NCBI GenBank assembly: GCA_050953725.1
Contig: JBMNNB010000001.1
Coordinates: 868,001-932,000, forward strand
Direction: 5' to 3'
DNA: 64,000 nucleotides
Source: DTU053 sp012520115
Lineage (GTDB): Bacteria > Bacillota > Clostridia > Oscillospirales > Acutalibacteraceae
Part shown: in pieces, positions 52,801 to 60,768 of the stretch
Layout: each line of letters starts with the position of its first letter
Position numbering within the stretch: the stretch's first letter is position 1
Made by a program: the position numbers and the translations under genes
Notes under the pieces: model-generated
Seen by the model: only the letters and a program-made list of their open reading frames with translations
Told to the model about the DNA's origin: nothing
Database searches by the model: none

Positions 52801-53054
52801 TTTGTTTAACCTCCTGATTGTTTTTCAGTCTAACAGGTTGTTTTCAAATAAAAACAATTCTAACGAAAATATAGTATCAAAAATTGGAATGATGAGCAAT
52901 TTATTTAATGAATCTATAACGAAGTAACTGGTGTCACCCGTACAGAAAAGAATCTCAAAATCTATTAAGTTTCTCTTAATAACAGAAATCAAAATTGGAA
53001 TATTTTTGCTTTGAGGGCAAAAGATAATAGTAAATTTTAGTTTAGGTGATAGAC
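52801..53054. other. Gap upstream of the truncated gene and DUF421-DUF4363
   Basis: 254 AT-rich bases with divergent RBSs at both ends. No promoter of good quality and no RNA were recognised. Confidence 0.4.
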
Positions 53055-53732
53055 ATGCTGATTGTAGTTATCAGGGCTTTGGCTATTTTTGTTGTTCTTA
53101 ATGTCCTTCTGAGAATTATGGGCAAGCGGCAAATAGGTCAGCTTCAGCCCATTGAGCTTGTTATTACGATTCTTATTTCCGAAATCGCCGCCCAGCCCCT
53201 GACGGAATACGAGGCTAACTTTGTTACACCCGTAATCACATTGAGTATGCTTGTCAGCCTTGAGATTATCGCCTCGACCATCGGCATGAAGAGCGTTAAG
53301 TTCAGAAATATGATACAGGGAAACTCATTGATTATCATAAGGAACGGCGTGCTGGATCAGGCGCAGATAAAGCGGCTGAGGTTTACCCTTGACGATATTC
53401 TCGAGGCGCTGAGAAAAAAGGATGTGTTCAACATCGAGGATGTGCAATATGCCATTGCAGAAACCGACGGCACACTCAGCGTAATGCTTAAGCCAGAGAA
53501 AAGAAACTTCACAAAGGAGGACGGTCAAATCAACGAGCCCGACAATGGGCTACCTTCTGTGGTTGTGTCCGACGGCAAAATCATTCAGTCCGATTTTAAG
53601 GAATGCGGAATGAATTATGAAAAGCTTATAAAGATAATCAGTGACTTGAACAAAAAGCCCGAAGACATAATGCTTATGACAATCGACAAGGCCGGAAACA
53701 CATATGTAATCGACAAGGAGAAGAATATATGA
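53055..53732 (+). CDS. DUF421 (YetF-like) membrane protein, second paralogue
   Basis: 225 aa from the ATG at 53055, with AGGTGAT 4-6 bases upstream; a GTG 9 bases earlier overlaps that site. Three membrane segments (LIVVIRALAIFVVLNVLLRIMG; IELVITILISEIAAQPL; FVTPVITLSMLVSLEIIAS) precede the DUF421 domain (MIQGNSLIIIRNGVLDQAQIKRLRFTLDD, FNIEDVQYAIAETDGTLSVMLK). It is not closely like the DUF421 at 49031. It overlaps DUF4363 by ATGA, a common pair in Clostridia. Confidence 0.92.
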   Translation: MLIVVIRALAIFVVLNVLLRIMGKRQIGQLQPIELVITILISEIAAQPLTEYEANFVTPVITLSMLVSLEIIASTIGMKSVKFRNMIQGNSLIIIRNGVLDQAQIKRLRFTLDDILEALRKKDVFNIEDVQYAIAETDGTLSVMLKPEKRNFTKEDGQINEPDNGLPSVVVSDGKIIQSDFKECGMNYEKLIKIISDLNKKPEDIMLMTIDKAGNTYVIDKEKNI

Positions 53733-54109
53733 AACGATTTTACATTGCTCTGGGTATGTTTATCGCTATTGTCGCCTTCAGCATTTACGGGCATATCGCC
53801 GTAATGAAAAGCTTTGAAAGCATGGAAGAAAGCCTTAAAATGTGCTTGGAGGCTGCCGAAAAAGAGGACACAAATGCAATTCTTGAAAACCTGAATAAGG
53901 CCGAGGAAAGGTGGGAGAAAACCACCTGGCTAATAGGCTCGGTTTACAGTCATCAGACCATAATCGAAATGCAGCATATCTTTCTGACGATTCGTGGACT
54001 TGTGGAATTGAACGACATGGAGCACATAAAAGAAAGAACTGCGGAATTAATAGCCTATATCGAGACCTCAAATAAAAGCATCGGCATTAAGCCGGACAAT
54101 ATTTTTTAA
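53729..54109 (+). CDS. DUF4363 family membrane protein
   Basis: 126 aa. One N-terminal membrane segment (FYIALGMFIAIVAFSIYGHIA) is followed by a helical domain (SMEESLKMCLEAAEKEDT, AEERWEKTTWLIGSVYSHQTI, RGLVELNDMEHIKE) typical of DUF4363. It is co-translated with DUF421. The function is not established. Confidence 0.88.
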   Translation: MKRFYIALGMFIAIVAFSIYGHIAVMKSFESMEESLKMCLEAAEKEDTNAILENLNKAEERWEKTTWLIGSVYSHQTIIEMQHIFLTIRGLVELNDMEHIKERTAELIAYIETSNKSIGIKPDNIF

Positions 54110-54155
54110 GGGGACAAATTTACCTGATTTTAAGACTAAATAATAAAATTTCCTA

Positions 54156-54184
54156 TTGCATTTTTGTTTTTTATTCTTTATAAT
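54156..54184 (+). promoter_or_regulatory. Promoter of the two tRNA-Ser genes
   Basis: TTGCAT (54156-54161), 17 bases, TATAAT (54179-54184), 26 bases before the first tRNA. Confidence 0.8.
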
Positions 54185-54210
54185 ATAAAAGCTGTTCGAT
54201 ACGGCAAAAC

Positions 54211-54303
54211 GGAGAAGTCGCCTAGTCTGGTCGAGGGCGCGCGATTGGAAATCGCGTAGGCGTCAAAAGCGTCTCGGGAGTTCGAATCTCCCCTTCTCCG
54301 CCA
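54211..54303 (+). tRNA. tRNA-Ser (anticodon GGA), CCA encoded
   Basis: Acceptor GGAGAAG / CTTCTCC, anticodon arm CGCGAT-TGGAAAT-CGCG with GGA, long variable arm GGCGTCAAAAGCGTC as in class II tRNAs, T arm GGGAG-TTCGAAT-CTCCC, discriminator G, CCA 54301-54303. Confidence 0.97.
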
Positions 54304-54335
54304 TTTGAATTGAATATTACTATTAACGTTAAACT

Positions 54336-54428
54336 GGAGAAGTACTCAAGTTGGTGACGAGGCGCCCCTGCTAAGGGTGTAGGTCGGGTCACACCGGCGC
54401 GGGAGTTCGAGTCTCCCCTTCTCCGCCA
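54336..54428 (+). tRNA. tRNA-Ser (anticodon GCT), CCA encoded
   Basis: Acceptor GGAGAAG / CTTCTCC, anticodon arm CCCCT-GCTAA-GGG with GCT, long variable arm GGTCGGGTCACACC, T arm GGGAG-TTCGAGT-CTCCC, discriminator G and CCA. It follows the first by 32 bases. Confidence 0.96.
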
Positions 54429-54430
54429 AA

Positions 54431-54471
54431 AAGAAACGACAATTTTCGTCAGAAAGTTGTCGTTTCTTTTT
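54431..54471 (+). terminator. Terminator of the tRNA-Ser pair
   Basis: AAGAAACGACAA (54431-54442) pairs with TTGTCGTTTCTT (54457-54468), then TTTT. Confidence 0.92.
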
Positions 54472-54629
54472 GTACTATTCACTTTTCTCTTTTCGTTTTT
54501 CTCTCTTCACTAAAAATGTCGTTTCCAGATAAAAGTTAAAAGAGAAAAGATAAGAGAATCGGTAGTTTTGCTGCGCAAAACATTGAATCATAAGCCAAAT
54601 TATGTTATATTCCTTATGAGGTGAGCGAT

Positions 54630-54980
54630 TTGAATAGTCCACTATTAGATAAATCCCTTGACTTTGCTACGCATATTGTTTTATTTTATGAAAACTTTGC
54701 AAAGCTGAAGAGAGATACTACCATTGCAAAACAATTACTTAGATCTGCTACAAGCATCGGTGCTAATATTAATGAAGCAGTTTACGGGAACAGCAAAGCT
54801 GATTTTATTTCCAAGCTTCATATATCATTAAAAGAAACTGGCGAAAGCATTTATTGGCTAAAATTGCTGAAAAGAACAATGATCTTTGACTATAATTATG
54901 ATGACCTATTATTATCAGCTGAGGAAATCAAACGTATGCTTATCTCCTCAATTAATACCGCTAAGAAAAACAATCAATAA
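54630..54980 (+). CDS. Four-helix-bundle protein of the 23S-IVS (S23) type
   Basis: 116 aa from the TTG at 54630, chosen because GAGGTGAG lies 5-7 bases before it; GTG at 54621 overlaps that site. Features: LDKSLDFATHIVLFYENFAKLK, RSATSIGANINEAVYGNSKADFISKLHISLKETGESIYWL, all typical of the short four-helix family first found in 23S rRNA intervening sequences, but no rRNA is near. These proteins are often carried by mobile or variable regions. The function is not established. Confidence 0.88.
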   Translation: MNSPLLDKSLDFATHIVLFYENFAKLKRDTTIAKQLLRSATSIGANINEAVYGNSKADFISKLHISLKETGESIYWLKLLKRTMIFDYNYDDLLLSAEEIKRMLISSINTAKKNNQ

Positions 54981-55340
54981 ACTTATATTTATTGTCTCTC
55001 GGCATCTTTTTCGTTACCTCTTTACACACCTGCGGTGAGCAATATGCTCATCGCAGGTTTTTTATGTTTATAATTTGCCGCCCTCGTTAGAGCGGTATCT
55101 TTTTTTGGTTGGTTCGGGCCTGTGATTCGAACCGGATGGTTCAGAATCCCAATGGTATCGAAACGATCGACATTATTTTTTACAAGGGCAAGGACACGAT
55201 TATATGGTATAATCAATTCGAGAAATTGAAATTCTTCTTGTATGTGGATAATAAATCCGAATGTTAATAAGCGTTGCTTGTAGCAACGGGCAATTCCTCA
55301 TACTATAGTGGTAACAATTGAAAGAAAGAGGTTATCCCTA
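54981..55340. other. Gap with terminator and a possible 43-codon gene remnant
   Basis: After the terminator at 55028-55062 there is a small frame at 55136-55267 (ATG, ending ...YVDNKSEC) with no RBS and no close family. It may be the tail of a lost gene. Bases 55108-55140 look like a tRNA T-arm (GGTTCG..ATTCGAACC) but without a full tRNA. Confidence 0.35.
55028..55062 (+). terminator. Terminator after the four-helix-bundle gene
   Basis: ACCTGCGGTGAGCA pairs with TGCTCATCGCAGGT (one mismatch), followed by TTTTTT. Confidence 0.88.
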
Positions 55341-55850
55341 ATGCTAAGCGAAAACATTAAAGAAATTAGAAAATCAAAAGGACTTTCGCAGGAAGAACTT
55401 GCTATAAAGGTAAATGTGGTGCGGCAAACAATCTCTAAATGGGAGAAAGGATTATCAGTTCCGGATTCGGATATGTTAATCTCTATATCGGAAGCACTTG
55501 AAACTCCCGTAAGCACTTTGCTTGGGGAAACTGTTGTTGAGTCAGCAGTTGATGACTTAAAAGTCATTTCCGGAAAACTGGAAATAATAAATTTACAACT
55601 TGCACAAAGGAAAATCACGAGAAGAAAAACTATTCATTGGCTACTCATTGCATTGTGTATGGTTATCATAGCAATTTCTGTAGTCTTAATAGTAATATAT
55701 AGTCCTTACTTAGGTTGGGATTATGGTGACCCTGAAACCGCCGTTGTCGGAGTCGTTTTACACGCATTTGAATGGTTGTTTGTTAGATTGGCACCGATTA
55801 TAATGATAGGGATAATCGTTGGAATTTTCTTGACACGGAAGAAAGTATAG
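55341..55850 (+). CDS. XRE-family regulator with C-terminal membrane segments
   Basis: 169 aa from the ATG at 55341 (MLSENIKEIRKSKGLSQEEL), with AGAGG 9 bases upstream. The helix-turn-helix is EELAIKVNVVRQTISKWEKGLSVPD; LISISEALETPVSTLLGE closes it. The last 70 residues hold two hydrophobic segments (LLIALCMVIIAISVVLIVIY; FVRLAPIIMIGIIVGIFL), so it is membrane-bound. Its target is not known. It stands alone between terminators. Confidence 0.88.
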   Translation: MLSENIKEIRKSKGLSQEELAIKVNVVRQTISKWEKGLSVPDSDMLISISEALETPVSTLLGETVVESAVDDLKVISGKLEIINLQLAQRKITRRKTIHWLLIALCMVIIAISVVLIVIYSPYLGWDYGDPETAVVGVVLHAFEWLFVRLAPIIMIGIIVGIFLTRKKV

Positions 55851-55868
55851 AATGACTGTGATTTGGGG

Positions 55869-55900
55869 TGCAGTTTATGCAAAAACTCTGCATCTTTTTT
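55869..55900 (+). terminator. First hairpin after the XRE gene
   Basis: TGCAGTTT pairs with AAACTCTGCA with a small bulge, followed by TCTTTTTT. Confidence 0.65.
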
Positions 55901-55917
55901 GTCAGTAGATCACAGAT

Positions 55918-55955
55918 AGGCAGCAGATTTTGATAGAAAATCTGCTGCCTTTTTA
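55918..55955 (+). terminator. Second, stronger terminator after the XRE gene
   Basis: AGGCAGCAGATTTT pairs with AAAATCTGCTGCCT around GATAG, then TTTTTA. A perfect 14-bp stem. Confidence 0.92.
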
Positions 55956-56137
55956 TATACCTAAAAGCCTTGATATCAAGACTTTATGGGGTTTCGTTTG
56001 CTTGTAGTTTAAAAGGTATACGGACTTTATTATTTTGAGTTATTGCCGTAGGTAAGTAAAATCGGTATAATTTCTTCAAAACAGTTATTTGTTTTTTATT
56101 TCTCATACTGAAAAACTGAACAATGAGGAAATCTGCT

Positions 56138-57004
56138 ATGGACAGAGAATTAAATAACAGCTGCATTGAATATATCTTAGAACACCTCTGCGACGGACTC
56201 ACAGCAAGAGATGTAGCAGAGCATTTTCATTACTCTGAGGCATATCTCAATCGATGTTTTAAAGCAGTCACCGGAAAGAGTATCTATGAGTTTATCCTGC
56301 GCCTGAAAATGGATCAGAGCGCAGTGGATATCAAGCTGCGAAAGGATATATCAATAACCGATATCGGGCTCGACTATGGCTACAGTGCCTCAAATTTCAG
56401 CTGGGCCTTTAAAAAGCATCATCGGCTGTCCCCGGTGGAATTTCGCCAAGCCGTAAATGTAAGCGGCATGACTAATCCTTTTTATCCACAGGCGCATAGC
56501 GAGTATGCGGATTTTGAGCAGTACAACAGTCAAATCATTGTAAGCGAGCTGCCTGACATGCCGGTAATCTATGAACGGGTAGTCGGCAATTACATTGACC
56601 TGAAAGACAAATGGCCACGGTTTCTTGCTTCCAACAGCCGCTTCATAAAGCAAGACACACTATACATCGAAAGGTTCTACGATGACCCTGCCGTGACAGA
56701 TGTGTCGGACTGCATATATGATATATGCCTGACCGCAGACATTAATAGCGAATCGGACAACAGACTCGTGATTGAAGGCGGTAAGTTCGCAATATATCGT
56801 TTTGAAGGGCTGATTGAAGATATATTCTGCGCCATTCAGGGTGTGTTCAGCATCTGGCTGCCTGATAGCGGTTATGTAATGAACAGGCGCTACGGGCTGA
56901 ATATCTACCGTAATATGGATATCGACAATCGGGCTGTCAGCTTTGATTTGTGCATTCCTGTAAAGCGGAATGAATTGGTCAGATATTCAGAAGTCACACG
57001 ATAG
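56138..57004 (+). CDS. AraC-family regulator with GyrI-like effector domain
   Basis: 288 aa from the ATG at 56138, with GAGGAA 8 bases upstream; an ATG five codons earlier overlaps that site. Residues about 5-105 form an AraC two-HTH domain (LTARDVAEHFHYSEAYLNRCFKAVTGKSIYEF; SITDIGLDYGYSASNFSWAFKKHHRLSPVEFR). From about 125 there is a GyrI-like small-molecule domain (MPVIYERVVGNYIDL... GGKFAIYRFEGLIEDI... DLCIPVKRN). Such SoxS/Rob-type regulators respond to bound compounds. The next gene starts 53 bases on and is probably co-regulated. Confidence 0.9.
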   Translation: MDRELNNSCIEYILEHLCDGLTARDVAEHFHYSEAYLNRCFKAVTGKSIYEFILRLKMDQSAVDIKLRKDISITDIGLDYGYSASNFSWAFKKHHRLSPVEFRQAVNVSGMTNPFYPQAHSEYADFEQYNSQIIVSELPDMPVIYERVVGNYIDLKDKWPRFLASNSRFIKQDTLYIERFYDDPAVTDVSDCIYDICLTADINSESDNRLVIEGGKFAIYRFEGLIEDIFCAIQGVFSIWLPDSGYVMNRRYGLNIYRNMDIDNRAVSFDLCIPVKRNELVRYSEVTR

Positions 57005-57057
57005 GATTCATGCTAACATCGTCCTTGACAGACAGAAGGTCGGAAAGGATGAAACTT

Positions 57058-57606
57058 ATGTTTGATATCAGGAAAATACAGGAACAGGCTATATTTGAAG
57101 CTATCAAACGGGCAAGCGACACTGAAACTGCCTCTGAAATCGTCTATGGAAAGAATGATGCGGCAAGAAACGAAGACAACCCGTCCTGGGTCGCATCGAC
57201 AATGCAGAGACTTGAGGAGAAATTTGACACTGAGGCTGTAAAGGTTATCAGAATGGAGTGTCAATGCGGGTATGGAATGGAAGAGAAACTGGCTTTACTT
57301 GAGCGGCTGAAAAGCAAAGCCTCCAATCTGGAGGAATTTGCATCGTCACAGGAAGCGAAATCTGCCGGATTGTCTTATCGGGACGGTCAGCTTTATCTGC
57401 AATTTGATTTCTGCCCTTGTCCAATGTTGGCCGGGGTGCAAAAACTCAACAGCATGACATGGTGTCAATGCAGTGCAGGTTACAGCAAGGTCTTATTTGA
57501 GAAAGCCTTTAACTGTGCGGTTGATGTAACAATGCTCAAGAGCATAAAGTGCTCAGATGACATTTGCCTTATGAGAATCGACATACCGGATTATGTCTGG
57601 ATGTAA
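57058..57606 (+). CDS. Cysteine-rich DUF6144-like protein
   Basis: 182 aa from the ATG at 57058, with GAAAGG about 9 bases upstream; an ATG 9 bases earlier sits directly on the RBS. Cysteine motifs are MECQCGYGMEEKLALLERLK, FDFCPCPMLAGVQ, TWCQCSAGYSKVLFEKAF and IKCSDDICLMRID. This pattern fits DUF6144, a family of unknown function often linked to AraC/MerR regulators. The CxC and CPCP motifs suggest metal or thiol chemistry. It follows the AraC-GyrI regulator. Confidence 0.72.
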   Translation: MFDIRKIQEQAIFEAIKRASDTETASEIVYGKNDAARNEDNPSWVASTMQRLEEKFDTEAVKVIRMECQCGYGMEEKLALLERLKSKASNLEEFASSQEAKSAGLSYRDGQLYLQFDFCPCPMLAGVQKLNSMTWCQCSAGYSKVLFEKAFNCAVDVTMLKSIKCSDDICLMRIDIPDYVWM

Positions 57607-57645
57607 TACAGCTTCAGCTATGTCACTTTATCAGTGAAGAGATAT

Positions 57646-57679
57646 AACCCGCCAGCCTAAAAATGGCCGGCGGGTTTTT
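57646..57679 (+). terminator. Terminator after the DUF6144-like gene
   Basis: AACCCGCCAGCC pairs with GGCCGGCGGGTT (one mismatch), then TTT. Confidence 0.88.
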
Positions 57680-57716
57680 AATGATTTTTCGGGACAGATT
57701 ACAACTTTCGCTTCGC

Positions 57717-57887
57717 TTATCTGAGACTTTTGATTTCATTGTCGTCTAAGTATTTAATGTACTGAACTTATTCCATAGTGCCATCATCTGTGTGGTTAAC
57801 CGCATTGCTGAAAATTACACAATCGGAATATATATCTGCAGATACGGCACAAGAATCTGCTACCAGTTCGTTTTTGCCGTCTGCCAA
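57717..57887 (-). pseudogene. Gene remnant with an internal stop codon
   Basis: On the minus strand a frame reads ADGKNELVADSCAVSADIYS then DCVIFSNAVNHTDDGTME, a TAA at 57770-57768, and then in the same frame VQYIKYLDDNEIKSLR and a second TAA. The coding-like composition on both sides of the stop suggests the 3' end of a lost gene. The 5' part would be cut off by the kdu terminator. The family is not recognised. Confidence 0.4.
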
Positions 57888-57929
57888 AAAAATCCCCCCT
57901 ATTGCAGTTTATAATCCTACAATAGGGGG
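57886..57929 (-). terminator. Terminator of the kduI-kduD-FAH operon
   Basis: On the minus strand CCCCCTATTG pairs with CAATAGGGGG around a 15-base loop, followed by ATTTTTTT. It lies 58 bases after the FAH stop. Confidence 0.85.
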
Positions 57930-57986
57930 TGTGTTATTGTGTCGCATATTTAATTATTCTTACTGAAAAAACAAAGCATATACCGC

Positions 57987-58751
57987 TTAATCGTTTTCAC
58001 GGTTTACGACCCTGTTTACAAGGCTGCCTACTCCCTGAATTCTGATTTCGATTTCATCTCCTGCACTTAACGGGCCGATACCTTCCGGAGTGCCTGTCAT
58101 AATAACATCACCAGGCAGCAGCGTCATTATATTGCTTATAAAGGCAACAGTGTCAAAAACATTGTTTATCATTTTGTCAGTAGTTGAGTCCTGACGCACT
58201 TCACCGTTCAGAATTGACTGCACACGCAGCCCCATAGGTGAAATGTTAGTCACGATATGAGGGCCTAACGGGCAATATGTATCAAAACCCTTTGCCCTTA
58301 TCCACTGACCGTCTTTTTTCTGCAAAACTCTGTCAGTTACATCATTTGCACAGGTATAGCCTAAAATATAGCTTTCAGCCTCATCAGCCTTAATCCTGTT
58401 GCACTTCTTTTTTATAATGACTGCAAGCTCTGCCTCATAGTCCGTGCGATTCTCGGGATTTGCAATTTCAATAATCTCATTTGCAGCTATTACGGCAGTC
58501 GGCGGCTTCATAAAAAGCAGGGGCTCTACCTTTATTTCTTCGCCCAATTCTGCAGCATGATTGCGGTAATTCACGCCCAGAGCTATTATTTTTGAAGGGG
58601 TCACAGGCGGGGCTATCTTAAAATCGCCCTCAACCTTTTGGTCTGTCACCTTATGCTCGTCAAAAAGGTCCCCCTCGATTTTATAATAGCTGCCATCTTT
58701 GTATGCAGCATAAAACATACTGCCGTTCTGAATTAGTCTTGCATATGTCAT
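57987..58751 (-). CDS. Fumarylacetoacetate hydrolase (FAH)-family enzyme
   Basis: 254 aa from the ATG at 58751 (MTYARLIQNG), preceded by GGAGG; the longer frame is rejected. The FAH fold is seen in IIALGVNYRNHAAELG, PLLFMKPPTAVI, DYEAELAVIIKK (metal-binding Glu), GYTCANDVTDR, KGFDTYCPLGPHIV and LLPGDVIMTGTPEGIG. These enzymes cleave or isomerise carbon-carbon bonds in beta-diketo acids. As the third gene of a kduI-kduD operon it probably acts on a deoxy-keto sugar acid, but KDG kinase and aldolase are the classic next steps, so its role is uncertain. Confidence 0.88.
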   Translation of the reverse strand: MTYARLIQNGSMFYAAYKDGSYYKIEGDLFDEHKVTDQKVEGDFKIAPPVTPSKIIALGVNYRNHAAELGEEIKVEPLLFMKPPTAVIAANEIIEIANPENRTDYEAELAVIIKKKCNRIKADEAESYILGYTCANDVTDRVLQKKDGQWIRAKGFDTYCPLGPHIVTNISPMGLRVQSILNGEVRQDSTTDKMINNVFDTVAFISNIMTLLPGDVIMTGTPEGIGPLSAGDEIEIRIQGVGSLVNRVVNREND

Positions 58752-58774
58752 AAGTTTAAGTCCTCCAGTTTTTA

Positions 58775-59530
58775 TCAGCGACCGAGCCAACCGCCGTCAA
58801 CCGCAAGTGTAAAGCCGTTTACATAGTCTGATGCACTGCTGGCAAGAAAGACACAGGCACCGCCGATATCTTCAGGCATACCCCAGCGACCTGCGGGAAT
58901 GCGTGCTAAAATTTCCGCACTGCGCTTCTCGTCCTTACGCAGCATTTCGGTATTATTCGTTACCATATAGCCGGGAGCGATTGCATTTACATTTATATTG
59001 TACTTTGCAAGTTCATTTGCCATCTCCATTGTAAGACCCTTAACGCCGCTTTTACTTGCGGTATAGCTTGCAACACGGATTCCGCCCTGGAAAGAGAGCA
59101 TACTGGCTATGTTAATGATCTTGCCTCCGGCACCCTGCTTAATGAATTGCCTTGCTGCCAACTGGCTGAGTTTAAAGAGCATTTTCAGGTTGAGGTTCAT
59201 CACATCGTCCCAGTCCTGCTCGGTAAAATCAACCACATCTGCTCTGCGGATAATGCCTGCATTGTTCACTAAAATATCAATCCGACCGAATTGTTTAATG
59301 GTTTCATCTATTACATACTCTGCATTATTCATATCAGACAGGTCTGCACGCAATTCAAAAAAACGGTCCTTTTCGATTTGTGCCGCTGTTTCCTCACAGC
59401 TTCTTCTTGCAACACCGACAACCGTTGCACCTGCTTCGGCAAGCGCTATGCAGATGCCCTGACCTAAGCCTGTGTTGGCACCTGTAACTACCGCTATTTT
59501 TCCGTCTAACTTAAACTTATCTAAAATCAT
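58775..59530 (-). CDS. kduD: 2-dehydro-3-deoxy-D-gluconate 5-dehydrogenase (KduD)
   Basis: 251 aa from the ATG at 59530 (MILDKFKLDGKIAVV) with AAGGAGG upstream. It reduces 2,5-diketo-3-deoxygluconate to 2-keto-3-deoxygluconate. SDR motifs: VTGANTGLGQG (16-26), NNAGII, S143 in NIASML, Y156 and K160 in YTASK. The neighbour kduI and the GH105/lyase locus support the assignment over other SDRs such as gluconate dehydrogenase. Confidence 0.93.
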   Translation of the reverse strand: MILDKFKLDGKIAVVTGANTGLGQGICIALAEAGATVVGVARRSCEETAAQIEKDRFFELRADLSDMNNAEYVIDETIKQFGRIDILVNNAGIIRRADVVDFTEQDWDDVMNLNLKMLFKLSQLAARQFIKQGAGGKIINIASMLSFQGGIRVASYTASKSGVKGLTMEMANELAKYNINVNAIAPGYMVTNNTEMLRKDEKRSAEILARIPAGRWGMPEDIGGACVFLASSASDYVNGFTLAVDGGWLGR

Positions 59531-59592
59531 GATTTGCCTCCTTTTATAGAAATCCGCAAAGCCCAACACAAAGGGCTGTGCGGATTTTGATA

Positions 59593-60423
59593 TTATAGTA
59601 AGTTATCTGTTGGAATGCCCTGCATATCATCAAAGTCCTGATTTTCACCGCACATACCCCAGATAAAGGAGTAGTTCTTTGTGCCGACTCCGCTGTGAAT
59701 TGACCAGCTGGGCGAAATCACGGCCTGCCTGTCTCTCACGGTTATATGACGGGTTTCATCTCCGGGGCCCATCATGTGAAATACCGTGTGATTTTCAGGC
59801 ACATCAAAATACAAATAAACTTCCATTCTGCGCTCATGGGTGTGGGTGGGCATGGTGTTCCAGACACTGCCCTCGGCCAGAATCGTCAGACCCATAACAA
59901 GCTGACAGCTCTCTACATTGCCGGGCAGTATATATTTATATATGATGCGCTCGTTGCAGTCGGCGGACGAACCGAGAGCGACATTCACTGCCTTTTCCTT
60001 AGGAATATGTACTGTGGGATATTCTTTGTGAGCAGGAGTGGAATTGATATAAAACACAGCCGGATTTTCAGATGAATCCGATACAAACTTTATTTCCTTT
60101 GTTCCACGTCCCAGATACAGGCAGTCATATTTTTTCATCGGGTAAGAAACGCCGTCGGCAACAACGAAACCGTCACCTGCAATGTTGATTATGCCCATTT
60201 CCCGTCTTTCAAGAAAGTATTTTGCGGCCAGTTCGCCTGCCGCTTCCAGGACAAGTTCCTTGTTTACCGGCACAGCCCCGCCTGCAATAATACGGTCAAA
60301 ATGAGAATAGCATAATTTGATTTTGTCGTCTTCAAACAAGTCATCAATCAAAAAATTCTCACGCAGTGCGGCAGTGTCCATGCCCTTAAACTCGTTTTTT
60401 GAAACGCTGTAGCGTATATCCAT
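59593..60423 (-). CDS. kduI: 5-dehydro-4-deoxy-D-glucuronate isomerase (KduI)
   Basis: 276 aa, normal KduI length. It converts 5-keto-4-deoxyuronate, formed from unsaturated uronic acid, to 2,5-diketo-3-deoxygluconate. The zinc ligands match E. coli KduI: H194 and H196 (MPTHTHERRMEVYLYFD), E201 and H243 (PSWSIHSGVGT). The end GENQDFDDMQGIP is also typical. It leads the operon behind a consensus promoter. Confidence 0.97.
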   Translation of the reverse strand: MDIRYSVSKNEFKGMDTAALRENFLIDDLFEDDKIKLCYSHFDRIIAGGAVPVNKELVLEAAGELAAKYFLERREMGIINIAGDGFVVADGVSYPMKKYDCLYLGRGTKEIKFVSDSSENPAVFYINSTPAHKEYPTVHIPKEKAVNVALGSSADCNERIIYKYILPGNVESCQLVMGLTILAEGSVWNTMPTHTHERRMEVYLYFDVPENHTVFHMMGPGDETRHITVRDRQAVISPSWSIHSGVGTKNYSFIWGMCGENQDFDDMQGIPTDNLL

Positions 60424-60768
60424 TCTCTGACTCTCCTTTATAAATACACTGGCAAAAATTTGCTTACAGGGGATTTATGAATATATATCAGTTGTGCATT
60501 ACAAAATATTAAATTTTTACCAAAATTCAACTTTAATTATAACAAGTTTTTCATAGCTGTCAATTGCATAGAGAAAGGCTCAAGGATTATTTATCTCTTA
60601 TGCCAAAAAGCATTTGACAATCTTGAATAGAATATCTTACAATAAACTTAAATTTTTATTTAAAAATACAATTCAGCCACATTCCCAGGGCAATGCGAAT
60701 ACATCTTGTAGCTATAAAATACATACAAGCTTCTACTTGAAGTTTTTTAAAAGGAGTGACCATTTTAT
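60424..60768. other. Divergent control region between kduI and the lyase candidate
   Basis: 345 AT-rich bases. The kduI promoter is clear. On the plus strand TTGACA (60614-60619) has no good -10 at 17 bases, and TATAAA (60713-60718) has no good -35, so an activator may be needed for the lyase side. No operator was recognised. Confidence 0.55.
60536..60563 (-). promoter_or_regulatory. Promoter of kduI-kduD-FAH
   Basis: On the minus strand TTGACA (60563-60558), 16 bases, TATAAT (60541-60536). The leader is about 105 bases. Confidence 0.85.

Larger units (their letters stand above)
57607..57986. other. Gap between converging units: two terminators and a gene remnant
   Basis: 380 bases with the terminator of the DUF6144-like gene, a degraded frame at 57717-57887, and the terminator of the kdu operon. 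Confidence 0.6.

Noticed and set aside
54222..54482. Minus-strand frame of 86 codons across both tRNA-Ser genes
   Set aside because: It is the antisense of two tRNA genes; the GEGEIRTPETLLT-like text is a known false protein from tRNA-Ser genes.
55022..55216. Minus-strand frame of 64 codons with a PNQPKK motif
   Set aside because: It crosses a strong terminator and has no RBS; it seems to be chance or an old remnant.
57778..57966. Plus-strand frame of 62 codons
   Set aside because: It runs through the kdu terminator hairpin and has no RBS; the minus strand has the coding-like composition.
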